A DNA stretch of 64,000 bases, taken from contig OY282607.1 of assembly GCA_958298945.1 (NCBI GenBank), positions 35,435,000 to 35,498,999 of the forward strand, in the 5' to 3' direction. Shown here piece after piece: positions 35,370 to 47,030 of this stretch. Position 1 is the first letter of the stretch, and each line of letters begins with the position of its first letter. The notes beneath the pieces were generated by a model. That model saw nothing but the letters and a program-made list of their open reading frames with translations. It had not been told where the DNA came from and did not search any database. The position numbers and the translations under genes are program-made. The stretch is from Atherix ibis. Lineage: Eukaryota; Arthropoda; Insecta; Diptera; Athericidae.

Positions 35370-36617
35370 CCAGGTGTACGAGTATAAGCTTAAATCCGCT
35401 GTTTTTTTAAAAAAAAAATACATGTCTTTTCATAGAAAGCAAAAACAAATTTATTCAAAGTACTTGCCCTCGCTAGCTACACATTTTCCCCATCTCTCGG
35501 GCAATTTGTGGATACCACGCCAAAAAAATTCATTCTCTTTCGAGGCAAACCACTCATCAAGCTTTTTTCGAACGTCTTCGTAAGAATCGAAGTGCTCAGC
35601 GAGCGTGTGCCCCATCAACGAAAACAGGTAGTTCAGTATGTAAATATACATACTATATATAATAAGCACCTCCCAGTTGAGTGTGTCCAAGTAGTTTCGG
35701 ACCATTTTTGACTTGTGCGATGGTGCGTTGTCGTGGAGGAAAATCAGCTTGTCATGTCTTTGTTGATAATCCGCACGGTGCAATTTGATCAGTTGTTGAT
35801 GGTAGCGGTGGGCATTGACAGTTTCAATAGGTTTCAACATATTACAGTAGACGATACCGTGCTGATCCCACCAAACCCACAGCATCGTCTTCCGTCCGAA
35901 GCGATTTGGTCTTGGGGAAGTTGTTGATGGTTGGCCGGGATCAACCCACGATTTCTTGCGTTTAGGATTCTTGAAATATATCCACTTTTCATCGCCTGAC
36001 ACAATCCGATGCAGGAACGACTTTTTTTTGTCTGCCGAGGAAGATTTCGCATGTGTTTTGGCGTCGCTCCATCTGCATATCGTTCAATTTATGCGGCACC
36101 CATTTTCCGATTTTTTTAATCTTCCCCATGGCACGCCGAAACATGGAAATGGCTGGTTGAGTAACACCCAATTGCTCCGAGAGCATTTTTTCCGATTGGG
36201 TATCGTCTTCGTCCAAAAGAGCCTTCAATTGATGATCCTCAACCTTCCTAGGCCGATTTACACGCTTCTTCTCCCACAAGTCAAAATTGCCGTCTTTGAA
36301 CCAACGAAACCAATATCGGCACGTTGTTTCCAATAAAGCACTGTTACCATAGGCCTCCATAAGCATTCGATGCGATTCGGCACCCGATTTCTTCATATTG
36401 AAGAAGAAAATCAGAGCTTCCCGCATATGGTCTTTTTCTGGCACAAAACTAGACAAAGGAAAAATGTATATTGTTGTACGAAATTGCTGACAATATATAC
36501 TGATTAATGTTGACAGATGTCAAACTCATAAAAAAAAGTATGGCGTTCCCATGGTAGCTTAATACGCTCACTCACGCCATCTATGACCAAACAGCGGATT
36601 TAACTTTATACACCTGG
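35370..36617 (-). mobile_element. Mos1-like mariner, copy M3, with both terminal repeats
   Basis: A 1248-bp element between TA sites. The right end, reversed, reads CCAGGTGTATAAAGTTAAAT. The left end reads CCAGGTGTACGAGTATAAGC, which equals the sibling sequence plus six inserted bases. The transposase runs on the minus strand. Confidence 0.93.
35451..36456 (-). pseudogene. Broken Mos1-like transposase in M3
   Basis: The family N terminus (SSFVPEKDHMREALIFFF) starts at a TTG because the bases carrying the ATG are deleted. The frame holds the helix-turn-helix region (SEQLGVTQPAISMFRRAMGK) until a frameshift in the A-rich stretch near 36030. The second part has SGDEKWIYFKNPKRKKSW (first Asp), WVWWDQHGIVY and LIFLHDNAPSH (second Asp). 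The third Asp region (SPDLAPSDYHLF) is replaced by IIYSMYIYILNYLF, coded by an inserted AT palindrome. The C terminus HKLPERWGKCVASEGKYFE is intact. Confidence 0.9.
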
Positions 36618-37970
36618 TAATATTAATGGAAGTTACAAAATGAGAATATAAAAACAGAATACTAACTAGTGCATATGACATAATATTGATTTGATATAAA
36701 GCTTATAATTTTAAAATAATTGAAAAAATTGGATTATTTTTGTTTCTATAACATTAATAGGAAAATTTAAAAGAAATATTGCAGATTATTATCGCTTACT
36801 CGAAAAGGAGTGTAACTAAAACAAAGTCTAATTCTACCAATATACTCATGCCATACACAAAAAATATATTTTATCATTTAAATAAAATACTGAAAGTCTA
36901 TAAATAAATAAAAAACTAAATAATAATTCCTTATTTAAACGCAACTCAAGAATATAGTCCAAGGTGTGTATTAAAAATTTTCTACCCATTACATGTGGTT
37001 GACTATGAATTGGGAAAAAATAGGTTAGAAAATGATAAAAACTTTATAGGAAAAATTATATTGACGCACCTTCAGATAAATATCAGCTAAAATACAGTAT
37101 TTAGTATTTCGTAAAACTTAAAGTAATTGACTTTGAATGAACTAAAAAGCATCTGTTCACATTTCTTAGTTAAACTATGTGTATTCGAAAACGGTCAATA
37201 TTCATTCATTGCAATATACCTTTACGACCTCATATACACGTTTGAGGCATGAAATTGTACAATTGTTTTGAAATGAAAAAGAAAGTAAAAATAACAACGT
37301 GTTCACCTACTCCTAATGAGGTAATTGTGCTACTTATCGTGTTCATGTTGCTGTTTAGTACAACAGAAAACGTTGTAGATTCTTCTTAGGCAAATCAACT
37401 AAGTCAGACCTCATGAAGAAAGAATTGTGTCACTGGACTATGAGAGTACGAGAAAAGAAACTTTGCTATTGGAATTTAGTTTGTCGGACGTGGATTGGTA
37501 ATTCTTTACATGATTTTATATTTCTTTGGCATCTTTGCCAATTCACATTTATACCTTTGCATTTAACGAGTCCAGAAGAATATTCCATAAATGTGAGTGA
37601 CTATTCCGAGGCGACGAAAGAGTTCACAGTATTCGTTAGATTGTCTACAAATTTATGCGGACAATATAGAATATATCCGATTGTATTAAATATTGTTGGA
37701 AAAATATTTTCCATTTTCTCTTATAATCGTATCTTTTGCTCTATAATTGCAGATATTTTGAAAATAGAAACAAAACTTCTTAAGAAAACAAATGACCTCA
37801 TGATTGTGCTAGTCAAGTGGCTATAATTGAAATTACGTTCTTTTAAAATTGACTAAATGCTTTTATTAAGACTTATTTGAGTTCTTAATACAAATTGTAT
37901 GCTGTCAGATAAAAGTGTTTTTGAGATAAATTAATTGTTTTGGCGCTGTTTTTTAAATAAGTTTAGGGCC
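36618..37970. other. AT-rich intronic DNA
   Basis: A 137-codon open frame (37413-37826, plus strand) has no recognisable domain and is not accepted as a gene. A duplicated TCTCTTGTGTATATTTAAAT straddles the right edge (37978 and 38011). Confidence 0.45.
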
Positions 37971-38039
37971 CGGTATTATCTCTTGTGTATATTTAAATAT
38001 AAACTTTGTCTCTTGTGTATATTTAAATACCTAACACTG

Positions 38040-38960
38040 GGTTCTAAACTGATCGTAAATCCAAGAGCTTTTTTTTAAGTTGAAGTTAGGTTTCTAGATG
38101 TCAAAGTATAAAAAACTATTTGAAATAATAATTTTTTGGATGATAAATTAGGACCGCATAGGTGTAGACATGATTTTAAATCATCGACTATAAAAAATAT
38201 CTGAATGTGAAACCAAAACAAGAATTGTATGGTCCTAAATTTTTAAAATTATGTGAAGTTAGGTCCGCGTGGCTTTGAACCTTCAATCATAAAGTATGTT
38301 TGACCGTGAAATCAGATTTTTATTGACACAAAATTAGAACCGCATGGTTCTAAATCCACAAATATGAAGAAGTTTGATTGAAAAATCGGGAATCATTATC
38401 AACTCTACATTAGGACCGCATAAGTCTAAATTTACAAATAGGCACAGCAGCTGACCGTGAATTTGGAAGTTTTTTTGACTTAGAACTATATTATGATTGC
38501 GTGGGTGTGATCTGAGAAGTAAAAAAACATTTCTAACTGTGATATAAGATATTTTTTTTGACAGAAAATTAGAATCGTGCTACACAAAATTACAAAATTA
38601 GAATATTATAAAATTGAATAGTTTTTATATTTTTAAATACAAAAAAATTTGAAACCGCCAGAATTTTTTGGCTCAAAACAAATTAGCACCACGTGGGTCT
38701 AAATTTTTGGATTAGGATTTATTGGGTCTAAATTTTCAAATTTCAATAGTCAATTCAAACAGTAAAGCTTGCATTTTTTCTTGAGCCTGAAATTAAGTCT
38801 GCATTGATGTGATGTAGGTCTCTTAATACAAAATATATCCGACCCTAATACCAGATATTTTTTCTAGCTAAGAACTGGGACCGCATGGACCAACATTTTC
38901 AAAATTTTTTCTTTTGTTACATAAATTTTTTTTTGATTTAAAGTAAGCCTAAATTTGCTA
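38040..38960. repeat. Strongly decayed tandem repeat, unit about 75-120 bp
   Basis: A core close to TTAGGACCGCATGGGTCTAA recurs near 38150, 38265, 38334, 38411, 38494, 38567, 38684, 38792 and 38876, each followed by an AT-rich stretch with AAATT and a TTTGA-like segment. Spacing is irregular, as in an old array. Confidence 0.65.
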
Positions 38961-41155
38961 ATTTAAAGAAGGATAGGCAAGTTCGGAATATTTGAATTTT
39001 ATTTTAATCGGGTTTCTTTACGACACAGTCTGTGATTTTAAAATTTGAATTAAATAAACAAAAATTGACTATTTAAAGACCATTTTTGAAAAATATTGAA
39101 AAATTAACAAATAAAAATATTAAAAACAATTTTTTACAAACAAGTTAACAGTGTTATTATATGTTACAAATAAAATCAAAATTTTCAGTTTCGCCCGATT
39201 AAATATTATTTTCTATTGCATAATTTATCATTTAATTTTAATATAAGTTTTTTATAATTACAGAAAATTACGAATACAATAATAGTTTTTACTTAAAATA
39301 AATTATAATTAAAAAAGTGAATCAAAATTAGTTTTTTTCTTGCTAAAATATTTTACAATTGAATATTGTGTAAATTTCAAAGTCAAAATTCACACCATCA
39401 TCATTATTACACGTATATACGTAACATAAAAGAAAAATGCATTTTTCTCTTCTCAATATTATTGTATATTACAGGTAATTTGCAAATAGTGAGAAATTTC
39501 ACTTTTATTTATATTAAATGTATGAAAATTGAACTCTTATTTTTATTGTAAATTACGGAATTCAATTGTGTTGGGAAAGTCATGGACTGTATCAAAATGT
39601 TGTTAGTGTAAAATTTTGCTTTTGATTGAAAATAGTTTTTAATTTTTTTTGAAAGTACAATTTATCTTTAATGGACTTTAGATACAGAGTATTTATTAGA
39701 TATTGTAATTGTAGGCAATGCAAAAATTTTTTGTTTGAGGATGAAGTAAAAACTATTGTAAGGCCATAATATATTCTCAATAAATTATAGAAGATGTTTA
39801 CTAAAAATTGGTTTTTTTTATTTTAAAAATAAAAATCGATGTGCCGAAAAATTACATAAACGGATTTAATAAAATTGTTTATTTTTATAAATCTCCTAAT
39901 AACGGAATGGTTTGAAGCAAAATCAAAAATAATCGTTGATATAAAATGTAAGAAAATGCTTACAAAGTGCCTATCTTGATGAATAAAATCATTAAGAAGT
40001 CATAAGACTGACAGGTTAAGCCCATAATTTTCTAATACTGTTTACCCATCGGATAGTATTAAAGGAATTTTGTGAAAATAGTAGTTTAGCAATCTACTAT
40101 TTCACTGATGATGCTACTATCCAAAATTCCAAAATAATCTTATTAAAATAGTTTTGAAACTTAAAGTAAAGATATTATCGCAATTCTTGATATTTTTGAT
40201 ATTCAACATTTATTTTTACTTTTACTAAATAGCAAATCACTTTAATTGAAAGAAATTTATTGTTTTATGAAAATTTTCCAAACACTATTAAACTTAATTC
40301 CAATATATACTCGTATAAATTTATACTCTAACATACAATAATATAAAATTTTATATTTATGATATTTACACATTTAGTAATTTTCAACCATCTATAAAAG
40401 AAAATATTCACGCTTTTATTGTTATGTTATTACTAAAATTTATATGGTGACTCTTATGCTAAGATAGCTTAAAAATTATAAAAACTTTAAATTCTTTCAA
40501 AACAAAAGAAAAGATTGCATAGTTATGTCTAATAGTATGAGTAGATTAAGTAAAAGGGAATATTTTCTTAATTTTTCCATTGTAATTTTTCACAGTTTAT
40601 TGCAGGTTTAAAAGTTTTATTTTCGAGATATACCTGAAAGGTGAGATGAGAAATATAGTAATTGAAAATTTCCATTGAATAAAAGAAGGCAATCTCTTTG
40701 TGTTATTTTATGTAAGTGGAAATTATTCCCTTTTGTTGGGTTGGCTATAATAGTTCTCATGGCCAGTAATAATTAGTTTTCTCTAACTTAGCCATAGATG
40801 CAAATAAACTTCTTTGTATATACTGTATTCATTCATTTCATCTATTCATTCAAGTATCCTACCGAATTATTCATTCATTTATATTGGGGATTAGTTGAAA
40901 AAAAATGATAAGCAAAATTTTCTTAAAATCTCAGTTTGTGTTACCATATAGACAGCAACTAAACATCAAGCAATGTCATCGCATATTTGATTGCATTGCA
41001 TCCGAACAGAAGCAGTACTGTTCAGGTGTGTTACTAGATATAACATAAAGTTTTGCCCTTATGACTGCCCTTGAAACTCAAGAGCTTCCTTCATTTTAGA
41101 TTGTTTGTTATTTTAAAATTATACCTTTACCAATACTATTTCCACGTAGTAGTTA
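38961..41155. other. AT-rich intronic DNA
   Basis: No gene or clear repeat. A TACTCGTA octamer is at 40308-40315. Confidence 0.5.
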
Positions 41156-41640
41156 ATACTGACCAAAAATACTACTGGTGTTCCTCAAGGCAGTATTTTT
41201 GGTCCAGTTCTATATAATTTTTTATAGCAACAAGTTCCCAAAACTCTAACAACCTTTTATATGGGTGATACTGCTATTGTAGCTTTTCATTCAAATATAC
41301 AACTAGCTTCCAGTAATTTGCCAAATCTCTGAAACAGGCTTACGTTCACCATCCACACATTTCTATATACCTAAATACTAAGTCGAGAGTAAAAATAAAT
41401 GAGAAGAAGAGTGTTCATATAACATTCACCATCCACGCATTTCTATATACCTAAATAACAATTTTATTCCACTAAAAGACAAAGTCCGATTTGGTAGCAA
41501 ACCTAGACAAATGGATACGTGGATCACTCATACGAAATTAAAAATATGAGAATTTAACAGATGTTCTTATAAACTACTTAGACTACTGATAGCCAATCAA
41601 AATGGACACTAAAGACCAAAATTTTAATCTTTAATAAAAT
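41156..41640 (+). mobile_element. Jockey-like non-LTR retrotransposon RT relic
   Basis: It translates to TTGVPQGSIFGPVLYNFL, then LTTFYMGDTAIVAFHSNIQL, where the catalytic YADD is YMGD, and later KVNEKKSVHITF- and LDKWIRGSLIRN-like pieces. Order and motifs match the palm of Jockey-clade reverse transcriptases. A block with CATTTCTATATACCTAAATA is duplicated inside (about 41354 and 41437). Several stops are present. The left edge carries an inverted copy of GACCAAAAATACT. Confidence 0.72.
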
Positions 41641-41791
41641 TTTGAAACCGATCTGAACGTAAGATTTTAATCTGAGCCATATGTGATATTACAATAATAA
41701 GGCGGCATCACAAGCCACATAATCTAAAATTTTTTTTTTTGGCTTTATTATGCGAAAAATTCCTAAAAAGCGTAATTTTGGGATTTAGTGT

Positions 41792-42960
41792 GTTAAAATA
41801 TTTATGGCAAAACGATTAAAAAAAATTGAACAAAAATGTTGGTATTTTTTTCGCTGTGACACTACAACATAATCTGGGTTCAAATCTTCAATAAATTACA
41901 AAATCACAAAAAATGCTTTGAAAATTACAAAAAATAAAATAATTTTTTTGGAAAATCTTAAAATTTTTATGGCAAAAACGATTTAAACAAAATTGGACAA
42001 AAATGTTGGTATTTTTTCCGCTGTGACACTACAACATAATCTGTGTTCGAACCTTCAATAAATTATAAAATCACAAGAATTGCTTTGAAAATTACAAAAA
42101 ATAAAATAATTTTTTGGGAAATCTTAAAATTTTTATGGCAAAGACGATTAAAAAGAAAATTGGACAAAAATGTTGGTATTTTTTCCGCTGTGACACTATA
42201 ACATAATCTGTGTTCGAACCTTCAATAATTTATAAAATCACAAGAATTGCTTTGAAAATTACAAAAAATAAAATAATTTTTTGGGAAATCTTAAAATTTT
42301 TATGGCAAAGACGATTAAAAAGAAAATTGGACAAAAATGTTGGTATTTTTTCCGCTGTGACACTACAACATAATCTGTGTTCGAACCTTCAATAAATTAT
42401 AAAATCACAAGAATTGCTTTGAAAATTACAAAAAATAAAATAATTTTTTGGGAAATCTTAAAATTTTTATGGCAAAGACGATTAAAAAGAAAATTGGACA
42501 AAAATGTTGGTATTTTTTCCGCTGTGACACTATAACATAATCTGTGTTCGAACCTTCAATAATTTATAAAATCACAAGAATTGCTTTGAAAATTACAAAA
42601 AATAAAATAATTTTTTGGGAAATCTTAAAATTTTTATGGCAAAGACGATTAAAAAGAAAATTGGACAAAAATGTTGGTATTTTTTCCGCTGTGACACTAC
42701 AACATAATCTGTGTTCGAACCTTCAATAAATTATAAAATCACAAGAATTGCTTTGAAAATTACAAAAAATAAAATAATTTTTTTGGAAAATCTTAAAATT
42801 TTTATGGCAAAATCGATTTAAACAAAATTGAACAAAAATGTTGGTATTTTTTCCGCTGTGACACTCAAACATAATCTGGGTTCAAGCCATCAATAAATTA
42901 CAAGATCACAAAAAAAGCTTTAAAAATTTAAAATTTTAAAATTTTTACGGAAAATCTTAA
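41792..42960. repeat. 167-bp satellite array, seven copies
   Basis: The anchor GCTGTGACAC occurs at 41853, 42020, 42187, 42354, 42521, 42688 and 42855, every step exactly 167 bases. Copies 3 and 5, and copies 4 and 6, match each other better than their neighbours (CACTATAACA against CACTACAACA), so a 334-bp dimer has been duplicated. The outer copies are more diverged. The identical 61-codon frames at 42210 and 42544 are by-products. Confidence 0.96.
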
Positions 42961-45082
42961 AATTTTTACGGAAAAAAACGATTATTTAGTAAAATTAAAT
43001 TTTTTTGTATTAAAGAAAAATCTCCATCCAATTATATCTCGAATTGATTGTTTATAAGGTTCCAGGTTCCCAACTTTTTCAACATTTCCATCCTGTAGCT
43101 AAGTTTTATGATAACTACACATATGTAAATAATTTCACATTTTACCGAAATCTTTATTTTATTTTCCGAACCAAAAATTAAATAATCCTTTATCACAAGA
43201 CACTTAGGAGAACGCTTGATAAGGAATGTAGTTAGACAAACCCTTGATAAGGAATCTGTTGATAAGACTTAAAACACAATAACTAAACAGACAAAAGTTT
43301 TAAACTTACTACAAACAGTAAAGTACTTTCATACAATACTCCACTGAACCCAATATGAACTTATGAACTAGAACTCTAGGATACTACCAAGCATTCAATT
43401 TTCTGTTGAATCCAATGCCGTCAATCCGAAATTGTTAAAAACCCGTTGATGCTGCATTATGTATTAGTAACAAAGTTATTCATCATGACTTAAATATTGC
43501 TTTAGTTCATAATTTATTTAAGATAATCGTCTTGTTAAAAAATTCTCCCCTGTTACTTTTGCCATAAACACTCATTACTTGTTCCTCTCCTGCCATTATA
43601 TTAGCATCTTTGTCATACAATGTGCTTGTGACAATGTTTATGTAGTCGTACATAATGAATCAAATAAAAAAAAACAATATTTAAAAAAAAATTTCTCCAA
43701 CAAGGATTACAAAAAATGCAAAATTCAGGACCCCGTAAAGAAGACCATTTTCCAAAAGATCTGAAAAACTTTTCAATAAAATTAAATAAGATACTTTTTC
43801 TAAAAATTTTATTTCAAATAAAATTTATTATAAGAAAAAAAAGTTGGGCTTTTTTTACTCTCTACATTAATGAGATTTAGCCTTTTCATTAAAGTACTTT
43901 CGTAAATAAAAAATTTTAGATAAAAAATATTTTTTTTAAATAATTACTATTTTGAAGGTCCCTTTTTTAATTTCCATGACTAGATAAAAAAAACTAAATT
44001 GAGAAGGTACTCATAACTCAAAAAAGGATTGAAAAGTGAACTTCCTGCTATACTAATGAAAATCAAATTTAATAAATGTTTTTCTGCTTTTTAGTTCAAT
44101 CAAAATAAATTATAGTAAAATTTACAAAGATAGAAAAAAATCTTTCTTTCCGGTATAAATAAAAATTCATTGCTTGGAATTCTTTTTGAAAGAAAACAAA
44201 AACTCTTCATATTCATACATAATCGTATGCAGAAAAACAATTTGTTCCATTTATGATTTCCTCGTTTTTGCATATACGAACAAGGTTTATTTTGATTTCC
44301 GGTTAAAGCATCTACTCTTACATACATTTTGTACACACAAGTAAATAATTGTTTAAATTCACTTAAAATAAGTGAAAGTTGAAGTAAAAATTATACGATT
44401 CTTTATTTTAGTAAGAGTTTGACTAATTTAAATTATTTCTACCATAAGTACGCAATTTTAGTATTTATTTATTTTTTATTGTTGTGTAAAGGATTTGCAG
44501 TAATTGTATGCGCCAGCTTTAAGCAAATTGCAGTGAAACTTATACATTCAGAAATTGTGGACAAATGCAAGTTTCCATTGATAGTAAAAAAATATTTAGT
44601 GAAAAATTCATACCATTATTACCGGGATTCTTGCACAACTTTTACTTTCCTATCGTATATGTATCAGATTGTTGATTGCACAGTTTCCGAAACCCATTCA
44701 CCTGTAATTTCCGGTTTAAATCTCTCACATTTTTCATTTGCATTTCTCTCAGTCAGTACACTTATTTGCATTGCAACCAAATATAATTTAAAAAAAATTA
44801 AATCAAGAAGAATAAAGAAGAAAACAATAAATATAATAAATTACCATCGAGTCATCAGTATGGGAATTGCTAATATTACGAAATATCATTGTTTCGTGAC
44901 AACGACGAGATACTACCTTTTCAGTATTTCAAAATATCTCAAGTAAATTTATTTGACTGAACTACGAGTTATAGATTATATAATGTTAAAAGCTTCTTTA
45001 AAATTGAAGATTGAAAATTTATGTTATTTTACAACAAAAAAAGTTTTTTTAAAAACTGTATTACAGCTCTTCGGTTACTTAC
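42961..45082. other. AT-rich intronic DNA with one long unassigned open frame
   Basis: A 175-codon open frame lies at 44419-44946 on the plus strand, starting at TTG, with no recognisable domain and 136 bases from exon 2 of gene B. I see no other candidate. Confidence 0.4.
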
Positions 45083-45335
45083 GTGTAAACATATGGACCC
45101 AATTCATCCAGAATCGGTTTTGAACCATTATTAAGGAACTCATCGGCATTTGTGACATTATAGACGTAGATTTTTGCTATTGGTTCTACCGGTGGCTTTG
45201 ACCACCATTTAAATGTGCGTCCATCTTTAACTAGTGCTACTTGATGATCTATAATTACACGTACTAAGGCTGTAAATCCAAATGTGACTAGAATTCCAAT
45301 GATCAGCAGGCATAGTGCAAACACAATTGCAAACC
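45083..45335 (-). CDS. emp-like receptor gene B, exon 2
   Basis: This exon encodes the first membrane span (FAIVFALCLLIIGILVTFGF, residues 17-36), then FKWWSKPP, IYVYNVTNADEFLNNGSKP and LDELGPYVYT, the family's N-terminal ectodomain. The acceptor TTTTAG lies just upstream at 45337-45336. The donor after TACAC is GTAAGT. Its phase-2 end joins the first base of the exon at 27379 to make YVYTETWEKV, which matches the family. The exon starts inside a codon, so a further upstream exon must supply the start. Confidence 0.92.
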
Positions 45336-45875
45336 CTAAAAAAGAAAATGTAAAAAAATTAAATTTTATTTTTTATCAAAAACAAATTATTTGAAATTTT
45401 TTATGATATTTTATTTTTAAATGTATTATTATATAATTCGAAGATTACTTAATGATAAGGTTCATTAACCTTTGTTTCCCGAATCATCTTAAAGAAAAAT
45501 ATTTCCACCACCTACTCTAAAATTAACTTATCCTTTTTTCCCAATGGTCTCTAAGTTAGAAAGGTCCACTCTTTCTCTTAATTTCCAAACCCGCTTCCAT
45601 ATTGGGATTGGAAATCGTAATTATGAGCGGATTTGAGAGTATCTATGTTAGTCAGTAGACACAAATGGTACACACAGAAAACTCTACTTAGAATAGGGAT
45701 GATTGTAGCATATTTTATATAGATGCGGACAAATTTTGCTAGAATTCAGCCTCTTTTAATTGCAAAATAGTCTCCTTTCCATAGAAAACTGTGTTTCAAA
45801 TACCATAACAGTTGAGACTACAGTCAATCTCCCAATACCTTGCAGTACACGTAGACTTTAAATAACCCAGTGGGA
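45336..45875. other. Right part of exon 2 flank, intron 1
   Basis: Nothing is recognised. The less AT-rich part after 45500 may belong to the retrotransposon relic that follows. Confidence 0.4.
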
Positions 45876-47030
45876 GATTGAACTGAATTCGATACTGGTT
45901 ATTGGAGCAACCAAAATGCCTAATTTCGTTGGGTTCCAGGTCATGCTGATATGCTTGAAAATATTCCGTTCCTACTGAAATTCCGAACTTGCCATATACA
46001 ATGACCAAATGGCATTTGAAATTTTTGGCGAAGGTAAAACCCTACACCGTTATAAGAAAGTTCAGCGTCCACAATGGTCTCCGGTAACGAGACGCACTTT
46101 TATTAGTTCTCTTTAATCTAGCGGTGGAAAAAGTGATTGTGACTCCCGGGTGAGAATGTGACGTACCTTTCCATTTAGCATACGCCAACGCCATTCATAT
46201 TATTTATCGATCAGAAAAAACTGTATGAGAAGTCTTCTTCAAGATTTAGCCGGCGATGACAAATCTTGGGCTGAATATAAATGAAGGAAAACAAAGTATA
46301 TGTGGTATCGAAATCTAGAGCAATTAGCATTAGTCCGCATACAGATAGAAAAAATCCTTTTTCTATTGTGGGTCAGGGGTCCCAGACCAGAACAACATGG
46401 TGGTAGAAATCCGCGCACAGAGTCTACTACAAGCAGTCAACAGACCCTACTACTACTATTCTGGCAGCCAACAGAGCCTACTACAAGCAGTCTAAATTAT
46501 TTCGCTCGAAAATTTTGACTAGTGTCTTGTACAGCAGTAGCTTCTGATCAAAGCTACTACTCCTCAAGACCCCAGTTTTGCCAGTCCTAATTATTCTTCC
46601 GAAACTTGAGTTCTCACCTAAAATCATTACGAACTCTTGTCCGTGTTCGAAAAGAAGATCCTTCGAAGATTTGTTGGCCCCCTACATGAGAATGGACCAT
46701 TCCAAAGCATTTTTAATGACCGCGACAAAAAATGTCATAAAATTAAGTTCAATAAGGTGCGGTAGGCTGGACTCTTAATCGGTATGGACAAGGAAGATAC
46801 TTCCCGGAAAGTCTAAAGTGGGTCTCTTTATGGCCGTAGAATACGAGGTAGGTCGTGCCTTCAGTGGAGCAATGACAGAAACCAAGATACAAAAAATATG
46901 CTATGAGTATCGAACAGGCCTAGACCGGTTTTCCGATTGTCTGCCGTTGATGATGGACTGGACCAACACTGAAGATTGCCTTCTACACATAGGCCTAAAT
47001 ATCGGAAATATACACACTTACATATGAATT
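45876..47030 (+). mobile_element. Non-LTR retrotransposon ORF2 relic
   Basis: In broken frames it reads FRWVPGHADMLENI near 45920 (an RNase-H-like motif), then ALLLVLFNLAVEKVI, LAYANAIHIIYRSE (YADD-type motif altered to YANA), LGLNINEGK, FEKKILRRFVGPLHENGPFQ, VRAGLLIGMDKED-like sequence and YGRRIRGR. The order RT motif, ERKILRRIFGP, RWAGHVxRM and GRRxRGRP is that of many arthropod non-LTR elements. Part of the same family appears at 63460-64000. Confidence 0.75.

Noticed and set aside
37413..37826. 137-codon open frame starting with ATG
   Set aside because: No domain, no neighbours or splice context, AT-driven composition; inside gene B intron 2.
42210..42729. Two identical 61-codon open frames
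   Set aside because: They are by-products of the 167-bp satellite, repeated at twice its period.
44419..44946. 175-codon open frame near exon 2 of gene B, opposite strand
   Set aside because: It starts at TTG, has no recognisable domain or coding-like composition, and lies within an intron in AT-rich DNA. A chance frame is more likely, but it is the longest unexplained one.
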